The position numbers were made by a program, and so were the translations under genes. DNA of 64,000 bases from Streptomyces malachitofuscus. GTDB taxonomy: Bacteria > Actinomycetota > Actinomycetes > Streptomycetales > Streptomycetaceae. The stretch is taken from the NCBI RefSeq assembly GCF_014650055.1, contig NZ_BMUF01000002.1, positions 62,001-126,000 on the forward strand. Reading direction: 5' to 3'. Shown here piece after piece: positions 54,632 through 63,608 of the stretch. The first letter of the stretch is position 1. Each line of letters starts with the position of its first letter. Below the pieces are notes generated by a model that did not search any database, was not told the DNA's origin, and saw only the letters and a list, made by a program, of their open reading frames with translations.

Positions 54632-55105
54632 GTGGATGTCGCCCTGCGCCCGGTGCACGACAGTGATCTGCCCGTGTTCTACCGGCAGTTGAACGACCCG
54701 GAGGCGCTGCACATGGCGGCCTTCACCCCCGAGGACCCGGCCGACCAGGACCGCTTCGACGCCCACTGGGCGCACATCCGCAGCTCGCCGGAGATCGTGG
54801 TGCGCACGGTGCTGGCCGACGGTGACGTGGTGGGGCACGTGTCGGTCTACGGGGAGCCGGGTGAGCGCGAGGTGACGTACTGGGTCGACCGCGCCTACTG
54901 GGGCAAGGGCATCGCCACGGCCGCGCTGCGCGGTCTGCTGTCCGAGGTGACCGAACGCCCGCTGTACGCGCGGGTGGCGGCGGACAACGCGGGGTCGCGG
55001 CGGGTGCTGGAGCGGTGCGGCTTCGACGTGTCCGCGCGGGCCACCGGATACGCCCCCGCGCGGGGTGCGGAGATCGACGAGCTGGTGCTCACACTGGACG
55101 GCTGA
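54632..55105 (+). CDS. GNAT-family N-acetyltransferase
   Basis: A 157-aa acetyltransferase. The acetyl-CoA loop is VTYWVDRAYWGKGIATAALR (residues about 81-100), followed by ARVAADNAGSRRVLERCGFD. This is the RimJ/RimL-like layout used for amino-terminal, amino-acid or antibiotic acetylation; the substrate is unknown. GTG 54632 lies 3 bp after the regulator stop, so it is co-transcribed with it. Confidence 0.85.
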   Translation: MDVALRPVHDSDLPVFYRQLNDPEALHMAAFTPEDPADQDRFDAHWAHIRSSPEIVVRTVLADGDVVGHVSVYGEPGEREVTYWVDRAYWGKGIATAALRGLLSEVTERPLYARVAADNAGSRRVLERCGFDVSARATGYAPARGAEIDELVLTLDG

Positions 55106-55186
55106 CCCGGGTCTCCCCCGCGCGGCGGAGGCGGATCGTCGCCGTGCAGGACGCGCCGGCCGCTCACCGCGCGGGATGGTGAGGCC

Positions 55187-56191
55187 ATGTCGCAGACACT
55201 CGCCCCCGCCGCCGTCACCGGCTCCGGTACGCTCCCTCGCTCCCGCAGGCTGCTGCGCGCCGTCGCCGTGACGGCCTGCCTGCCGTACCTGACCCTCAAG
55301 ACCGCGTGGGTGGCGGGCAGTCGCACCGGCATCCCGGCGGGCAGCCCGCTCCTCGACCACCCCGCCTCGATGGCCGTCGCCAACGTCCTCACGATCCTGA
55401 TGGACGGCGCGGTGATCGTGCTCGCGCTGCTGCTGACCCGGCCGTGGGGCCGCTCGGTGCCCGCCTGGCTGCTCGCGGTGCCGATGTGGGTGGCGACGGG
55501 GCTGCTGGCACCCGTCATGGCCGGCTATCCGCTCCAGCTGCTGGTGCGCGCGTTCGGCGGGAGCGCCGCGGGCACCTCCGGCGGGGACGGCGAGCCCTTC
55601 CTGCACGCCTGGGTGTTCGCCGTCGTCTACGTGGGGTTCATCGTGCAGGGCCTGGCGCTGGGCGGGCTCTTCGTGCTGTACGCCCGGGACCGCTGGGGCC
55701 ACCTGTGGCGCGGCCGGATGCGCGACCTGCCCGCGCGGCCGGCGGGAAGGGCACAGCGGGCGGTGGCGGTGGCCGCCGCCGTGGTCGCGCTGTTCCCGCT
55801 GACCCTGCGGACGATGTGGGCCTTCGGCGGCACCACCGGGCTCGGGGAGGGCGTCGCCGCGGACCGGGGCAGCGACTTCCACGTCCTGGAGACCCTGTAC
55901 GCCGTCTTCCTCCTGGCGGCGGTCGCCGGAGGCCTGGTGCTGGCCTTCCGGCGGGTCCCGGCGCTGCCGGTGCGGGTGCCGCTCGTCCTCGCGGGGGCCG
56001 GGTCCGGTGCCGTGGCCTGCTGGGGCGGCTGGATGGCGGCGGCCGCGCTGCTCTCCGGGGGAGATCCCGCCGACCGCCCGACGGCCCTGATGCTGCTGAC
56101 CTACGCTGGCCAGATGATCACCGGCCTCCTCGTCGCCACCGTCGGCGCCCACTTCCTCGCGGCGCGGTCCGCGCGGCGCCCGGCGGCATGA
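55187..56191 (+). CDS. multi-span membrane protein of a kinase operon
   Basis: A 334-aa integral membrane protein with about eight hydrophobic segments and no motif I recognise. The N-terminus (residues 1-25) is hydrophilic and ends in RSRRLLR. ATG 55187 has GGTGAGG upstream. Its stop overlaps the start of a sensor kinase, so it may be a sensory or auxiliary component of that two-component system. It could also be a remnant of a transporter fold; no catalytic residues are evident. Confidence 0.7.
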   Translation: MSQTLAPAAVTGSGTLPRSRRLLRAVAVTACLPYLTLKTAWVAGSRTGIPAGSPLLDHPASMAVANVLTILMDGAVIVLALLLTRPWGRSVPAWLLAVPMWVATGLLAPVMAGYPLQLLVRAFGGSAAGTSGGDGEPFLHAWVFAVVYVGFIVQGLALGGLFVLYARDRWGHLWRGRMRDLPARPAGRAQRAVAVAAAVVALFPLTLRTMWAFGGTTGLGEGVAADRGSDFHVLETLYAVFLLAAVAGGLVLAFRRVPALPVRVPLVLAGAGSGAVACWGGWMAAAALLSGGDPADRPTALMLLTYAGQMITGLLVATVGAHFLAARSARRPAA

Positions 56192-57486
56192 GGGGGTTCC
56201 TGCGGCCGCTGTTCGGCCGGCGGGCGCGGCTGCGCTGGATCCATCTGATCCTGGGCGGCGCGCTCGCCATGCCCTACGTCCTGGTCGGCGCGGTCGTCGT
56301 CGGCCCCGTGTCCGGCTCCACCCAGGTCTTCTCGTCGCCCCTGCTCCAGCTCGCCTCGTTCGCCGTGGGTCTGCCGCTCGCCGCCGTCACCTCGCTCTTC
56401 CCGCTGACCCGGCCGCTGGAGGGCGCCGCGGTGCGCTGGCTGTGCGGGGTGGACGCGGCCCTGCTCGCCGAAGGACCCGCCCGCGGCCGGGCGGCCAAGG
56501 CCCGTACGGCGCTGTGGTTCACGGTGCATCTGGGGGCCGGCGGGATCGTCGCCGGGATGTCGCTGGCACTGCCGCCGTTCGCGGCCGTGCTGATCGTGCT
56601 GCCGCTCGCCGCGGGACCGTGGGACACCCGGCTCGGGCTGCCGGAGGTCTTCGGGCACCCATGGGCACTGACGCTCGCTCCGGTCGCGGGCGTGCTGTCG
56701 CTGCTCGCGCTGGCGGGCTGTGCGGCGGGGGCGGGCGCGCTGCTCGCCCGCTGGGCGCCCGCGCTGCTCGGCCCGACCCCCGAGGACCGGCTCGCCGCCG
56801 CCGAGGCACGCGCCGCCGACCTCGCCGTGCGCAACCGGCTGGCGCGCGAGCTGCACGACTCGGTGGGGCACGCGCTGAGCGCGGTGACCCTGCAGGCGAG
56901 CGCGGCCCGCCGGGTCCTGGACACCGACCCGGAGTTCGTCCGGGAGGCCCTCGCGGCGATCGAGGAGACCACCCGGCGCACCGTCGGCGAACTCGACGCG
57001 GTGCTCGGGGTGCTGCGCGACGGCGACGCGCCCGGTACGGCCCCGGCGCCCACGCTCGCCGCCGATCTGGACGGCCTGCTGCGCCGCACCCGGGCCGCGG
57101 GGCGCACGGTGACGGCCACGATCGGCGCGCCGCTGGAGACGCTGCCTCCGGTGCTCTCCCGCGAGGCCTACCGCATCGTCCAGGAGGGACTGACCAACGC
57201 CCTCAAGCACGCGGGCGGGAGCGTCGGGGTCGGCGTGCGCGCCGAACTGCGGGACGGCCACCTGGAGATCACCGTCGAGAACCCCCTCACGTCACCTGCC
57301 GCCCCCCGCCCCGGCGGCGGCCACGGACTGACCGGCATCGCCTCCCGCACCCGTCTGCTGGGCGGCACGGCACGGGCCGGCCCGGTGGACGGCATCTGGC
57401 GCCTGCATGTACGGCTGCCCCTGACACCCCCGCCGTCCGCACCCGGTCCCGCCGGACCCCGTCACCCTCTCGAGGAGCCCTCATGA
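56188..57486 (+). CDS. NarL-type sensor histidine kinase
   Basis: A 432-aa protein with about four membrane segments in residues 15-195. A short coiled region (PEDRLAAAEARAADLAVRNR) precedes HisKA_3 with the phospho-acceptor His in LARELHDSVGHALSAVTLQA. The HATPase domain has YRIVQEGLTNALKHAGGSVG and GGGHGLTGIASRTRLLGGTA. ATG 56188 overlaps the membrane protein gene, and the stop overlaps the response regulator, making a three-gene coupled operon. Confidence 0.9.
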   Translation: MRGFLRPLFGRRARLRWIHLILGGALAMPYVLVGAVVVGPVSGSTQVFSSPLLQLASFAVGLPLAAVTSLFPLTRPLEGAAVRWLCGVDAALLAEGPARGRAAKARTALWFTVHLGAGGIVAGMSLALPPFAAVLIVLPLAAGPWDTRLGLPEVFGHPWALTLAPVAGVLSLLALAGCAAGAGALLARWAPALLGPTPEDRLAAAEARAADLAVRNRLARELHDSVGHALSAVTLQASAARRVLDTDPEFVREALAAIEETTRRTVGELDAVLGVLRDGDAPGTAPAPTLAADLDGLLRRTRAAGRTVTATIGAPLETLPPVLSREAYRIVQEGLTNALKHAGGSVGVGVRAELRDGHLEITVENPLTSPAAPRPGGGHGLTGIASRTRLLGGTARAGPVDGIWRLHVRLPLTPPPSAPGPAGPRHPLEEPS

Positions 57487-58145
57487 CCGGCCCCGCCCCG
57501 ATCCGTGTCGTCCTCGCCGACGACGAGCGCATGGTGCGCACCGCGCTGCGGGCCATCCTGTCCGCCGAGCCGGATCTGGACGTGGTCGGTGAGGCGGCCA
57601 CGGGGGCGGAGGCGGTGGCCGTGGTGCGGGAACAGCGGCCGGACGTGGTGCTGATGGACGTACGCATGCCGGGGACCGACGGCATCCGCGCCACCGAACA
57701 GATCCTCGCCGGTGCCGACGGGCCGCCGCGGATCATCGTCGTCACCACCTTCGAGAACGACTCCTACGTGTACGACGCCCTGCGGGTCGGAGCCGCCGGC
57801 TTCCTCCTCAAGCGGGTGGAGGCCGACGCGCTGGTCGGGGCGGTGCGGCTGGTGTCCCGCAGCGACACGCTGCTGTTCCCGGCGGCCGTGCGCGCCCTGG
57901 CCGCCGAGCACGCGCGCGCCCGCCCCTCGCCTCCCGGCTGGGTGGCGCGGCTGACCGGCCGCGAGAGCGAGGTGCTGCGGCACATGGCGGGCGGGCTGAC
58001 CAACGCGGAGATCGCCCGGCGGATGGAGGTCGGCCCCGCCACCGTGAAGACGCACGTGGCGTCGGTGCTGGCCAAGACGGGTGCCCGGGACCGCACCCAG
58101 GCCGTCATCGCGGCCTATGAGGCGGGCTTCATGAACACACGATGA
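57483..58145 (+). CDS. LuxR-type response regulator
   Basis: A 220-aa regulator. The receiver has VVLADDERMVRTALR, phospho-Asp in VVLMDVRMPGTDGI and Lys in GFLLKRVEADAL. The HTH is LTGRESEVLRHMAGGLTNAE to ATVKTHVASVLAKTGARDR. ATG 57483 overlaps the kinase stop (ATGA), so kinase and regulator are made together. It may regulate the membrane protein or the penicillin-binding protein gene 54 bp downstream, though neither is shown. Confidence 0.9.
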   Translation: MTGPAPIRVVLADDERMVRTALRAILSAEPDLDVVGEAATGAEAVAVVREQRPDVVLMDVRMPGTDGIRATEQILAGADGPPRIIVVTTFENDSYVYDALRVGAAGFLLKRVEADALVGAVRLVSRSDTLLFPAAVRALAAEHARARPSPPGWVARLTGRESEVLRHMAGGLTNAEIARRMEVGPATVKTHVASVLAKTGARDRTQAVIAAYEAGFMNTR

Positions 58146-58199
58146 GAAACCGGGCGCAGGGGAACGATGCGCCCCCTTCCGCTCGTCTGTCCGAACGCG

Positions 58200-59657
58200 A
58201 TGAACAAGACGATCAGGCGTGCTTCGGTCTTCACGCTGCTGCTGGTGTTCGCCCTGCTGATCAGGGCGACCTGGGTGCAGTTCTACGAGGGCCGGGCACT
58301 GGCGGAGGACAAGGACAACCGGCGCAACGCGATCGAGACGTACGCGGAGCCGCTCGGGAACATCATCGTGGCCGGTGAGTCGGTCACCGGCTCGGCGCGG
58401 ACGGAGGGAGGCGATCTCGCGTACAAACGCACCTACGAGAACGGCCGGCTGTACGCGGCCGTGACGGGCTACGCCTCGCAGGCCTACGCACCGACGCAAC
58501 TGGAGGGCATCTACGCGGACCTGCTCAACGGCACGGACCCGCGTCTGAAGACGGTGATGGACACGGTCACCAACCGGCGGGCGGATCCGGGCAACGTGGT
58601 GACGACCATCGACCCCGCGGTGCAGAAGGCGGCGTACGAGGCGCTGGGCGACAAGAAGGGCGCGGCCGTGGCGATCGACCCGGGGACGGGCCGGATCCTC
58701 GCGGTGGTGTCGACCCCGTCCTACGATCCGGCGTCGCTGACCGACGCCAACACCGCGGGCGAGGCCTGGAAGAAGCTCACCGCGGACCCGGACAAGCCGC
58801 TCACCAACCGGGCGCTGCGACAGCCGCTGCCGCCGGGTTCGACGTTCAAGCTGGTCGTCGCGGCGGCCGCGCTGGAGGACGGGCTGTACGCGTCGGTGGA
58901 CGAGAAGACCGACAGCCCCGACCCGTACACGCTGCCGGGCACGGTCACGGACCTCACCAACGAGAACCCCGACGCGCCGTGTGAGAACGCCTCGCTCCGG
59001 GTCGCGCTCCAGTACTCGTGCAACAACGTCTTCGCGAAGACGGCCGTCAGCCTGGGCCAGGACAAGGTGCGGGCGATGGCCGAGAAGTTCGGCTTCAACG
59101 ACGAGACGCAGGACGTGCCGGTGCGCGCCTACACCAGCGTCTATCCCTCGGACATGGAGCCGTCGCAGACCGCGCTCACCGGAATCGGTCAGTTCGACGT
59201 GACCGCCACCCCGCTGCAGATGGCGATGGTGTCGGCGGCGATAGCCAACGGCGGGGAGATGGTGTCGCCCCATATGGTCAGCCGGGTCACCGACCGCGGC
59301 GGCGATGTGCTGAAGGACTACGACGAGGAGGCCGGCACGGAGCGGATCGTCAGTTCCTCGACCGCCGAGCAGCTCCAGTCGGCGATGCGCACGGTCGTCG
59401 AGGAGGGCACGGGGTCCAACGCGCAGATCTCCGGCGCCACCGTCGGCGGCAAGACGGGCACCGCGCAGCACGGCGAGAACAACAGCAAGACGCCGTACGC
59501 GTGGTTCACCTCGTACGCGGAGTCGGACTCCTCCGACCGGGAGGTCGCCGTGGCGGTCGTGGTGGAGCAGTCGGACGCGGCCCGCTCGGAGGTCAGCGGC
59601 AACGGTCTGGCGGCCCCCATCGCCAAGGCGGCGATGGAGGCGGCGCTGCGGGACTGA
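58200..59657 (+). CDS. class B penicillin-binding protein (PBP2/PbpA type)
   Basis: A 485-aa peptidoglycan transpeptidase. One N-terminal membrane anchor (FTLLLVFALLIRATWVQFY) is followed by a dimerisation region. The catalytic Ser is in PPGSTFKLVVAAAAL (STFK, residue about 220), the second motif is YSCNNVFAKTAV (SCN) and the third is VGGKTGTAQHGENN (KTG). All three active-site motifs are intact. The length is that of elongation-type PBPs of actinobacteria. ATG 58200 is chosen; ATG 58167 would add eleven residues before the anchor. Confidence 0.9.
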   Translation: MNKTIRRASVFTLLLVFALLIRATWVQFYEGRALAEDKDNRRNAIETYAEPLGNIIVAGESVTGSARTEGGDLAYKRTYENGRLYAAVTGYASQAYAPTQLEGIYADLLNGTDPRLKTVMDTVTNRRADPGNVVTTIDPAVQKAAYEALGDKKGAAVAIDPGTGRILAVVSTPSYDPASLTDANTAGEAWKKLTADPDKPLTNRALRQPLPPGSTFKLVVAAAALEDGLYASVDEKTDSPDPYTLPGTVTDLTNENPDAPCENASLRVALQYSCNNVFAKTAVSLGQDKVRAMAEKFGFNDETQDVPVRAYTSVYPSDMEPSQTALTGIGQFDVTATPLQMAMVSAAIANGGEMVSPHMVSRVTDRGGDVLKDYDEEAGTERIVSSSTAEQLQSAMRTVVEEGTGSNAQISGATVGGKTGTAQHGENNSKTPYAWFTSYAESDSSDREVAVAVVVEQSDAARSEVSGNGLAAPIAKAAMEAALRD

Positions 59658-59686
59658 ACCTTCCGGACCGTCAGGCCGTCTGTACG

Positions 59687-59721
59687 GACGGGCCGCCCTC
59701 TCCCCCCGGGGGCGGCCCGTC
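59687..59721. terminator. bidirectional hairpin terminator
   Basis: GACGGGCCGCCC (59687-59698) pairs with GGGCGGCCCGTC (59710-59721), a 12-bp perfect stem with an 11-base loop. It sits midway between the convergent PBP gene (ends 59657) and permease gene (ends 59739). Confidence 0.8.
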
Positions 59722-59738
59722 TCCGTGCGCGCCCGCGG

Positions 59739-61190
59739 CTACCCGACGCCGAGGAGCTGCTCGATCGGGTCGATCGCGAAGTACACCAGGAACAGCGCGG
59801 AGGCGCCCCACAGCAGCCAGTGGACCTCCTTCGCCCGGCCCAGCACCGTCTTGATGACGACGTAGGCGACGAAGCCGGCGCCGATGCCGTTGGTGATGGA
59901 GTAGGTGAACGGCATCACGGCGATGGTGAGGAACGCCGGGATGGCGATCTCGTAGCGGTCCCACTCGATGTGTTTGACCTGGGTCATCATCAGGAAGCCG
60001 ACGGCGACCAGGGCGGGGGCGGCCGCCTGGAGCGGGACGATGGTCAGCAGCGGGGTCAGGAACAGCGCCAGGCCGAACAGTGAGCCGGTGACCAGGTTGG
60101 CGAAGCCGGTGCGGGCTCCCTCGCCGACACCGGCCGCGGACTCGATGTACGAGGTCGCCGACGAGGCGGAGGAGGCGCCGCCCGCGACGGCCGCGGCACC
60201 GTCGATGAGCAGCACCCGGCCGAGGCCCGGCACCTTGCCCTGCTCGTCGAGCAGTCCGGCCTCGGCGCTGACGCCGACGACGGTGCCCATGGTGTCGAAG
60301 AAGTCGGACAGGATCAGCGTGAACACCAGCAGGACGACGGTGACGGCGCCGGCCTGTCCGAACGCGCCGAACAGGCTGAACTCGCCGATGAGGCCGAAGT
60401 CGGGGGCGTCGACCACCTGGTCGGGCCACTCGGGTGTGGTCAGTCCCCAGGTGCTCACGTCGGCGAGCGAGTTGATGACGATCGCCACCAGTGTCATGGT
60501 GACGATGCTGATGAGGATGGCGCCGCGCACCTTGCGGGCGAGCAGTGCGACGGTGAGCAGCACGCCGAGGCAGAACACGAGCATCGGCCAGCCGGTGAGG
60601 GTGCCGGTGCTGCCCAGCTGGACCGGCACCGTGGTGCCGGCGGCGTCCGGGATGCGGCTGACGAAGCCGGCGTCGACGAAGCCGATCAGGGCGATGAACA
60701 GGCCGATGCCGACGCTGATCGCCTGTTTCAGCGGTTGCGGGATGGCGTGCATGACCGCCTCGCGCAGCCCGGTCACCACCAGGAGGCAGATGAGCAGGCC
60801 CTCCAGCACGATCAGGCCCATCGCGTCGTCCCAGCTCATCAGGGGGGCGATCTGGAAGGCGACGACGGCGTTCAGGCCCAGTCCGGCGGCGAGCGCGAGC
60901 GGCAGATTGCCCCCGACGCCCATGATGACGGTCATCACGGCGGCCACCAGTGCGGTGGCGGTGGTGAGCTGGACGGCGTCGAGCTGCTCGCCGAACTTGT
61001 CCTTCGCGCTGCCCAGGATGAGGGGATTCAGGACGAGGATGTAGGCCATGGTGAAGAACGTGGCGAAGCCGCCGCGTATCTCCCGGCCGAAGGTGGAGCC
61101 GCGCTCGGATATCCGGAAGAACCGGTCGAGGCCGTTCGCCGGGGGTGGTCCGGATGCCGGCGGGTCGGCCTTCTGCTGCGCCTCGGACAT
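59739..61190 (-). CDS. NCS2-family purine (adenine/guanine/hypoxanthine) permease
   Basis: A 483-aa membrane protein of the AzgA/GhxP branch. It begins LDRFFRISERGSTFGREIRG then GFATFFTMAYILVLNPLILG, typical of that branch. It has AAGLGLNAVVAFQIA, SVGIGLFIALIGFVDAGFVS, LILSDFFDTMGTVVGVSAEA and SATSYIESAAGVGEGARTGF, the last carrying the conserved Glu region of the substrate site. About 12-13 membrane segments. It imports purine bases with protons; which base is not determined. Confidence 0.88.
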   Translation of the reverse strand: MSEAQQKADPPASGPPPANGLDRFFRISERGSTFGREIRGGFATFFTMAYILVLNPLILGSAKDKFGEQLDAVQLTTATALVAAVMTVIMGVGGNLPLALAAGLGLNAVVAFQIAPLMSWDDAMGLIVLEGLLICLLVVTGLREAVMHAIPQPLKQAISVGIGLFIALIGFVDAGFVSRIPDAAGTTVPVQLGSTGTLTGWPMLVFCLGVLLTVALLARKVRGAILISIVTMTLVAIVINSLADVSTWGLTTPEWPDQVVDAPDFGLIGEFSLFGAFGQAGAVTVVLLVFTLILSDFFDTMGTVVGVSAEAGLLDEQGKVPGLGRVLLIDGAAAVAGGASSASSATSYIESAAGVGEGARTGFANLVTGSLFGLALFLTPLLTIVPLQAAAPALVAVGFLMMTQVKHIEWDRYEIAIPAFLTIAVMPFTYSITNGIGAGFVAYVVIKTVLGRAKEVHWLLWGASALFLVYFAIDPIEQLLGVG

Positions 61191-61343
61191 GCGACTGCTC
61201 CTCGAAGCTGGAAGATCGGTGGGCGGATGCCGGCTGATTGTGCCCGCGCCGAACCTCGTTCAGGTGTGGTTCGTGTTACGGATTCGCATGCCGGTGGGTC
61301 AGGCGCCGTCAGAACTTCCGCACATGTGCACGCGGGGACACTG

Positions 61344-62420
61344 CTAGGACGGTGCGGCGGTGACGGAGTCCAGCCACGCGAACACCTCGTCCTGCATGCG
61401 CGGCGGGAAGGAGTGCCCGATGCCCGGCCAGGTCTCCGTGCGGAGCCGGTCGGCCGCGCCCAGGCCGCGCCACACGGCACGCAGTTTCCCGTAGGCGGTC
61501 CGTACGCCCTCGGCGGTGAACAGGTGGTCCTGCTCACCGCCGAGGAACAGCATCGGCTTCGGCGCGGCCATGCTCGCCACATCGGGGATGTCGAGGTGCC
61601 GGGCGAGCCCGGGGTGCAGCATGTGGAACGCCGACTGTCCGCGCAGGGTGTTGTTCCCGGGGACCATCATCTCCTTGAGCCCCGTCATCCAGGACACGCT
61701 CGCCGCCGCCGCGACGTGGTCGCCGAGCGCGGCGGCCTGCCAGGCGCGGTAGCCGCCCATGGAGAATCCGGCGGCGGCGACCCGGCGGGCGTCCACGCTC
61801 TCCAGTCCCGCCAGGAAGGCGGCGGCCCGCTGGTCCTCGCGGGCGTGGAGTCCGGCGAGGGAGGAGCCGAGGTGGTAGAGGTTGCTCGCCAGCGCCTGCT
61901 GCTGCCCGTAGCCGAGGGGCCCCCGTTCACCCCAGCCGAGCGCGTCGAGGCAGAGCACCACATGGCCGCGCCGGGCGAGTTCGTCGCCCGTGAAGCGTCC
62001 GCCGTAGTACCGCCCGGCCCACTCCTCGGCGGAGGCCAGCCGGGTGTCGTCGTACCAGGGCCGGACGCACTTCTCCTTGCCGATGTCGAACCGGGAGCCG
62101 TGGTCGTGCAGCAGCAGGACGGCCGGGAAGGGACCGGTGCCGTGCGGGGTGAGCAGGGCGCCGCGGGCCCGGGTGTGGCGGGTGAGCGAGAGGGTCACCA
62201 ACTGCCGCCGGTAGCCGTCCGCTTCGGGTCCGGGCGTGTACTCGGCCGCGTAGGGGACCGCCTCCGGCTCGGGCACGACGAGCAGTTCCCCGACCTTGGC
62301 ACGGGCCGTCCGGCGCCACTGTCCGAAGTCGCGGAGCGGCGAGGTGCCCCAGGCCAGCGGGAACTCCAGGTCGTCCCTGAGCGCCCGGAACAGTGCGGGC
62401 GGGCCGGGTACGGCGGTCAT
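61344..62420 (-). CDS. dienelactone hydrolase/acetyl-esterase-like alpha/beta hydrolase of the pectin cluster
   Basis: A 358-aa hydrolase without signal peptide. The nucleophile elbow is AAAGFSMGGYRAWQAAALGD (G-F-S-M-G), the acid region is PMLFLGGEQDHLFTAEGV and the His is in WPGIGHSFPPRM. VLLLHDHGSRFDIGKEK marks the oxyanion side. ATG 62420 overlaps the stop of the pectinesterase gene by four bases, so it is translated with it. It probably removes ester groups from pectin fragments after uptake, which is inferred from context. Confidence 0.8.
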   Translation of the reverse strand: MTAVPGPPALFRALRDDLEFPLAWGTSPLRDFGQWRRTARAKVGELLVVPEPEAVPYAAEYTPGPEADGYRRQLVTLSLTRHTRARGALLTPHGTGPFPAVLLLHDHGSRFDIGKEKCVRPWYDDTRLASAEEWAGRYYGGRFTGDELARRGHVVLCLDALGWGERGPLGYGQQQALASNLYHLGSSLAGLHAREDQRAAAFLAGLESVDARRVAAAGFSMGGYRAWQAAALGDHVAAAASVSWMTGLKEMMVPGNNTLRGQSAFHMLHPGLARHLDIPDVASMAAPKPMLFLGGEQDHLFTAEGVRTAYGKLRAVWRGLGAADRLRTETWPGIGHSFPPRMQDEVFAWLDSVTAAPS

Positions 62421-63529
62421 CCGCGGGGCCGCCAGTCGCCGAGGTACGTCTTCCCGGTGTGCGCGGCTGCCTCGGCGCGGGTGAGCTGGGGCCGGTTCTC
62501 CGGCACGGTGATGGCGGCGCCCGGTCCGGTGTTGCGGTACTCCCGGAACCGCTGCTCCTGCCAGGGGTGGGCGTCCCGCATGTCGGCGTAGGGCGCGACG
62601 GCGTCGATACCCGCGGCGAGGTGGGTCTCGCGCACGGTGAGCATGGGACGGGCGGTGGTGTCGGAGCTGGGCACCCAGGGGCGGGCCAGCTTGTAGTGGC
62701 CGTCGGGCGCCTCGCTGCTGATCCTGCTGCGGGTGACCAGGTAGCCGCGGGGGTTGGCACCCGCGGTGGAGGGCGCGAAGACGAAGCCGTGGGGCGCGGC
62801 CGAGAGGTCGGGGCGGACCAGGGTGCGGAAGTGGCAGTGCTCGAAGACGGCGGTGGCCCGGCCGAAGACGAAGTCGACGTCACCCTCGGCGTAGCAGTGG
62901 GCGAAGTACTGGCGGGCGAAGGTGTCCAGGGAGCGGGTGTCGGCGTACAGGGTGTCCTGGTGCCCGAGGAAGCGGCAGTGGAGGAAGGCGCTGCGGTCGC
63001 CCTGCACCTTGAGGGCGACGGCCTGGGTGCCGCTGGTGCCGGGGAGGTCGGTGCGCAGCCAGTCGTTGGCGAAGGTGATCCGCAGGGCGGTGAAGCCGTC
63101 GGGGCGCAGGGTGGTGGTGGCCGAGCCGGAGGTGCCGTAGGTACCGGAGCCGTCCGGTTTGGGGGTGCCGGCCGCGTTGTCGAAGACGATCACCACGTCA
63201 CGGGGGTCGTCGGAGGCGCCGAGCCAGGTCATGCCGGTGCGGTCGGCGTCGACCGAGACCGTCTCGCGGTAGACCCCGGGCGCGATGACCAGGGTGCGTC
63301 CGGTGCCGGTGGCCGCGGTCACGGCGGCCTGGACGGTGGTGAAGTCGCCGGCGCCGCGCGGGTGGACGTACAGGGTCCTCGGGGTGAGGCGGTCGGACGG
63401 TGAGCCGTAGCGGCCGAACGGGCCGCGCGGCCGGCGCCCGGCCTGCGCCGGGGCGGCGGACAGCGCGAGCACGGACCCGGCCGTGGCGCCGGTGAGCAGG
63501 AAGTTCCTTCTGGACAGCGGTGTGGGCAT
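62417..63529 (-). CDS. secreted pectinesterase (carbohydrate esterase family 8)
   Basis: A 370-aa protein exported by the Tat route: twin-arginine start LSRRNFLLTGATAGSVLALS, cleavage after AQA. The catalytic right-handed beta-helix shows YVHPRGAGDFTTVQAAVTAA, then FLGHQDTLYAD (Gln/Asp pair), CYAEGDVDFVFGRATAVFEH (second catalytic Asp) and YKLARPWVPS (Arg/Trp). All active-site residues of CE8 are present. It hydrolyses methyl esters of homogalacturonan outside the cell. Confidence 0.9.
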   Translation of the reverse strand: MPTPLSRRNFLLTGATAGSVLALSAAPAQAGRRPRGPFGRYGSPSDRLTPRTLYVHPRGAGDFTTVQAAVTAATGTGRTLVIAPGVYRETVSVDADRTGMTWLGASDDPRDVVIVFDNAAGTPKPDGSGTYGTSGSATTTLRPDGFTALRITFANDWLRTDLPGTSGTQAVALKVQGDRSAFLHCRFLGHQDTLYADTRSLDTFARQYFAHCYAEGDVDFVFGRATAVFEHCHFRTLVRPDLSAAPHGFVFAPSTAGANPRGYLVTRSRISSEAPDGHYKLARPWVPSSDTTARPMLTVRETHLAAGIDAVAPYADMRDAHPWQEQRFREYRNTGPGAAITVPENRPQLTRAEAAAHTGKTYLGDWRPRG

Positions 63530-63556
63530 GCGGGTGCTCCTTGGGGACGTCGGACG

Positions 63557-63594
63557 GGCCGGGGCGGTCCGTGGGGGGACGGACCGCCCCGGCC
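63557..63594 (-). terminator. hairpin terminator between pectate lyase and pectinesterase genes
   Basis: GGCCGGGGCGGTCCGT (63557-63572) pairs with ACGGACCGCCCCGGCC (63579-63594), a perfect 16-bp stem with a 6-base G loop. It lies 14 bp after the pectate lyase stop and 28 bp upstream of the pectinesterase start, so the downstream gene probably has its own promoter or depends on readthrough. Confidence 0.75.
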
Positions 63595-63608
63595 GGCTGT
63601 CGGCGAGG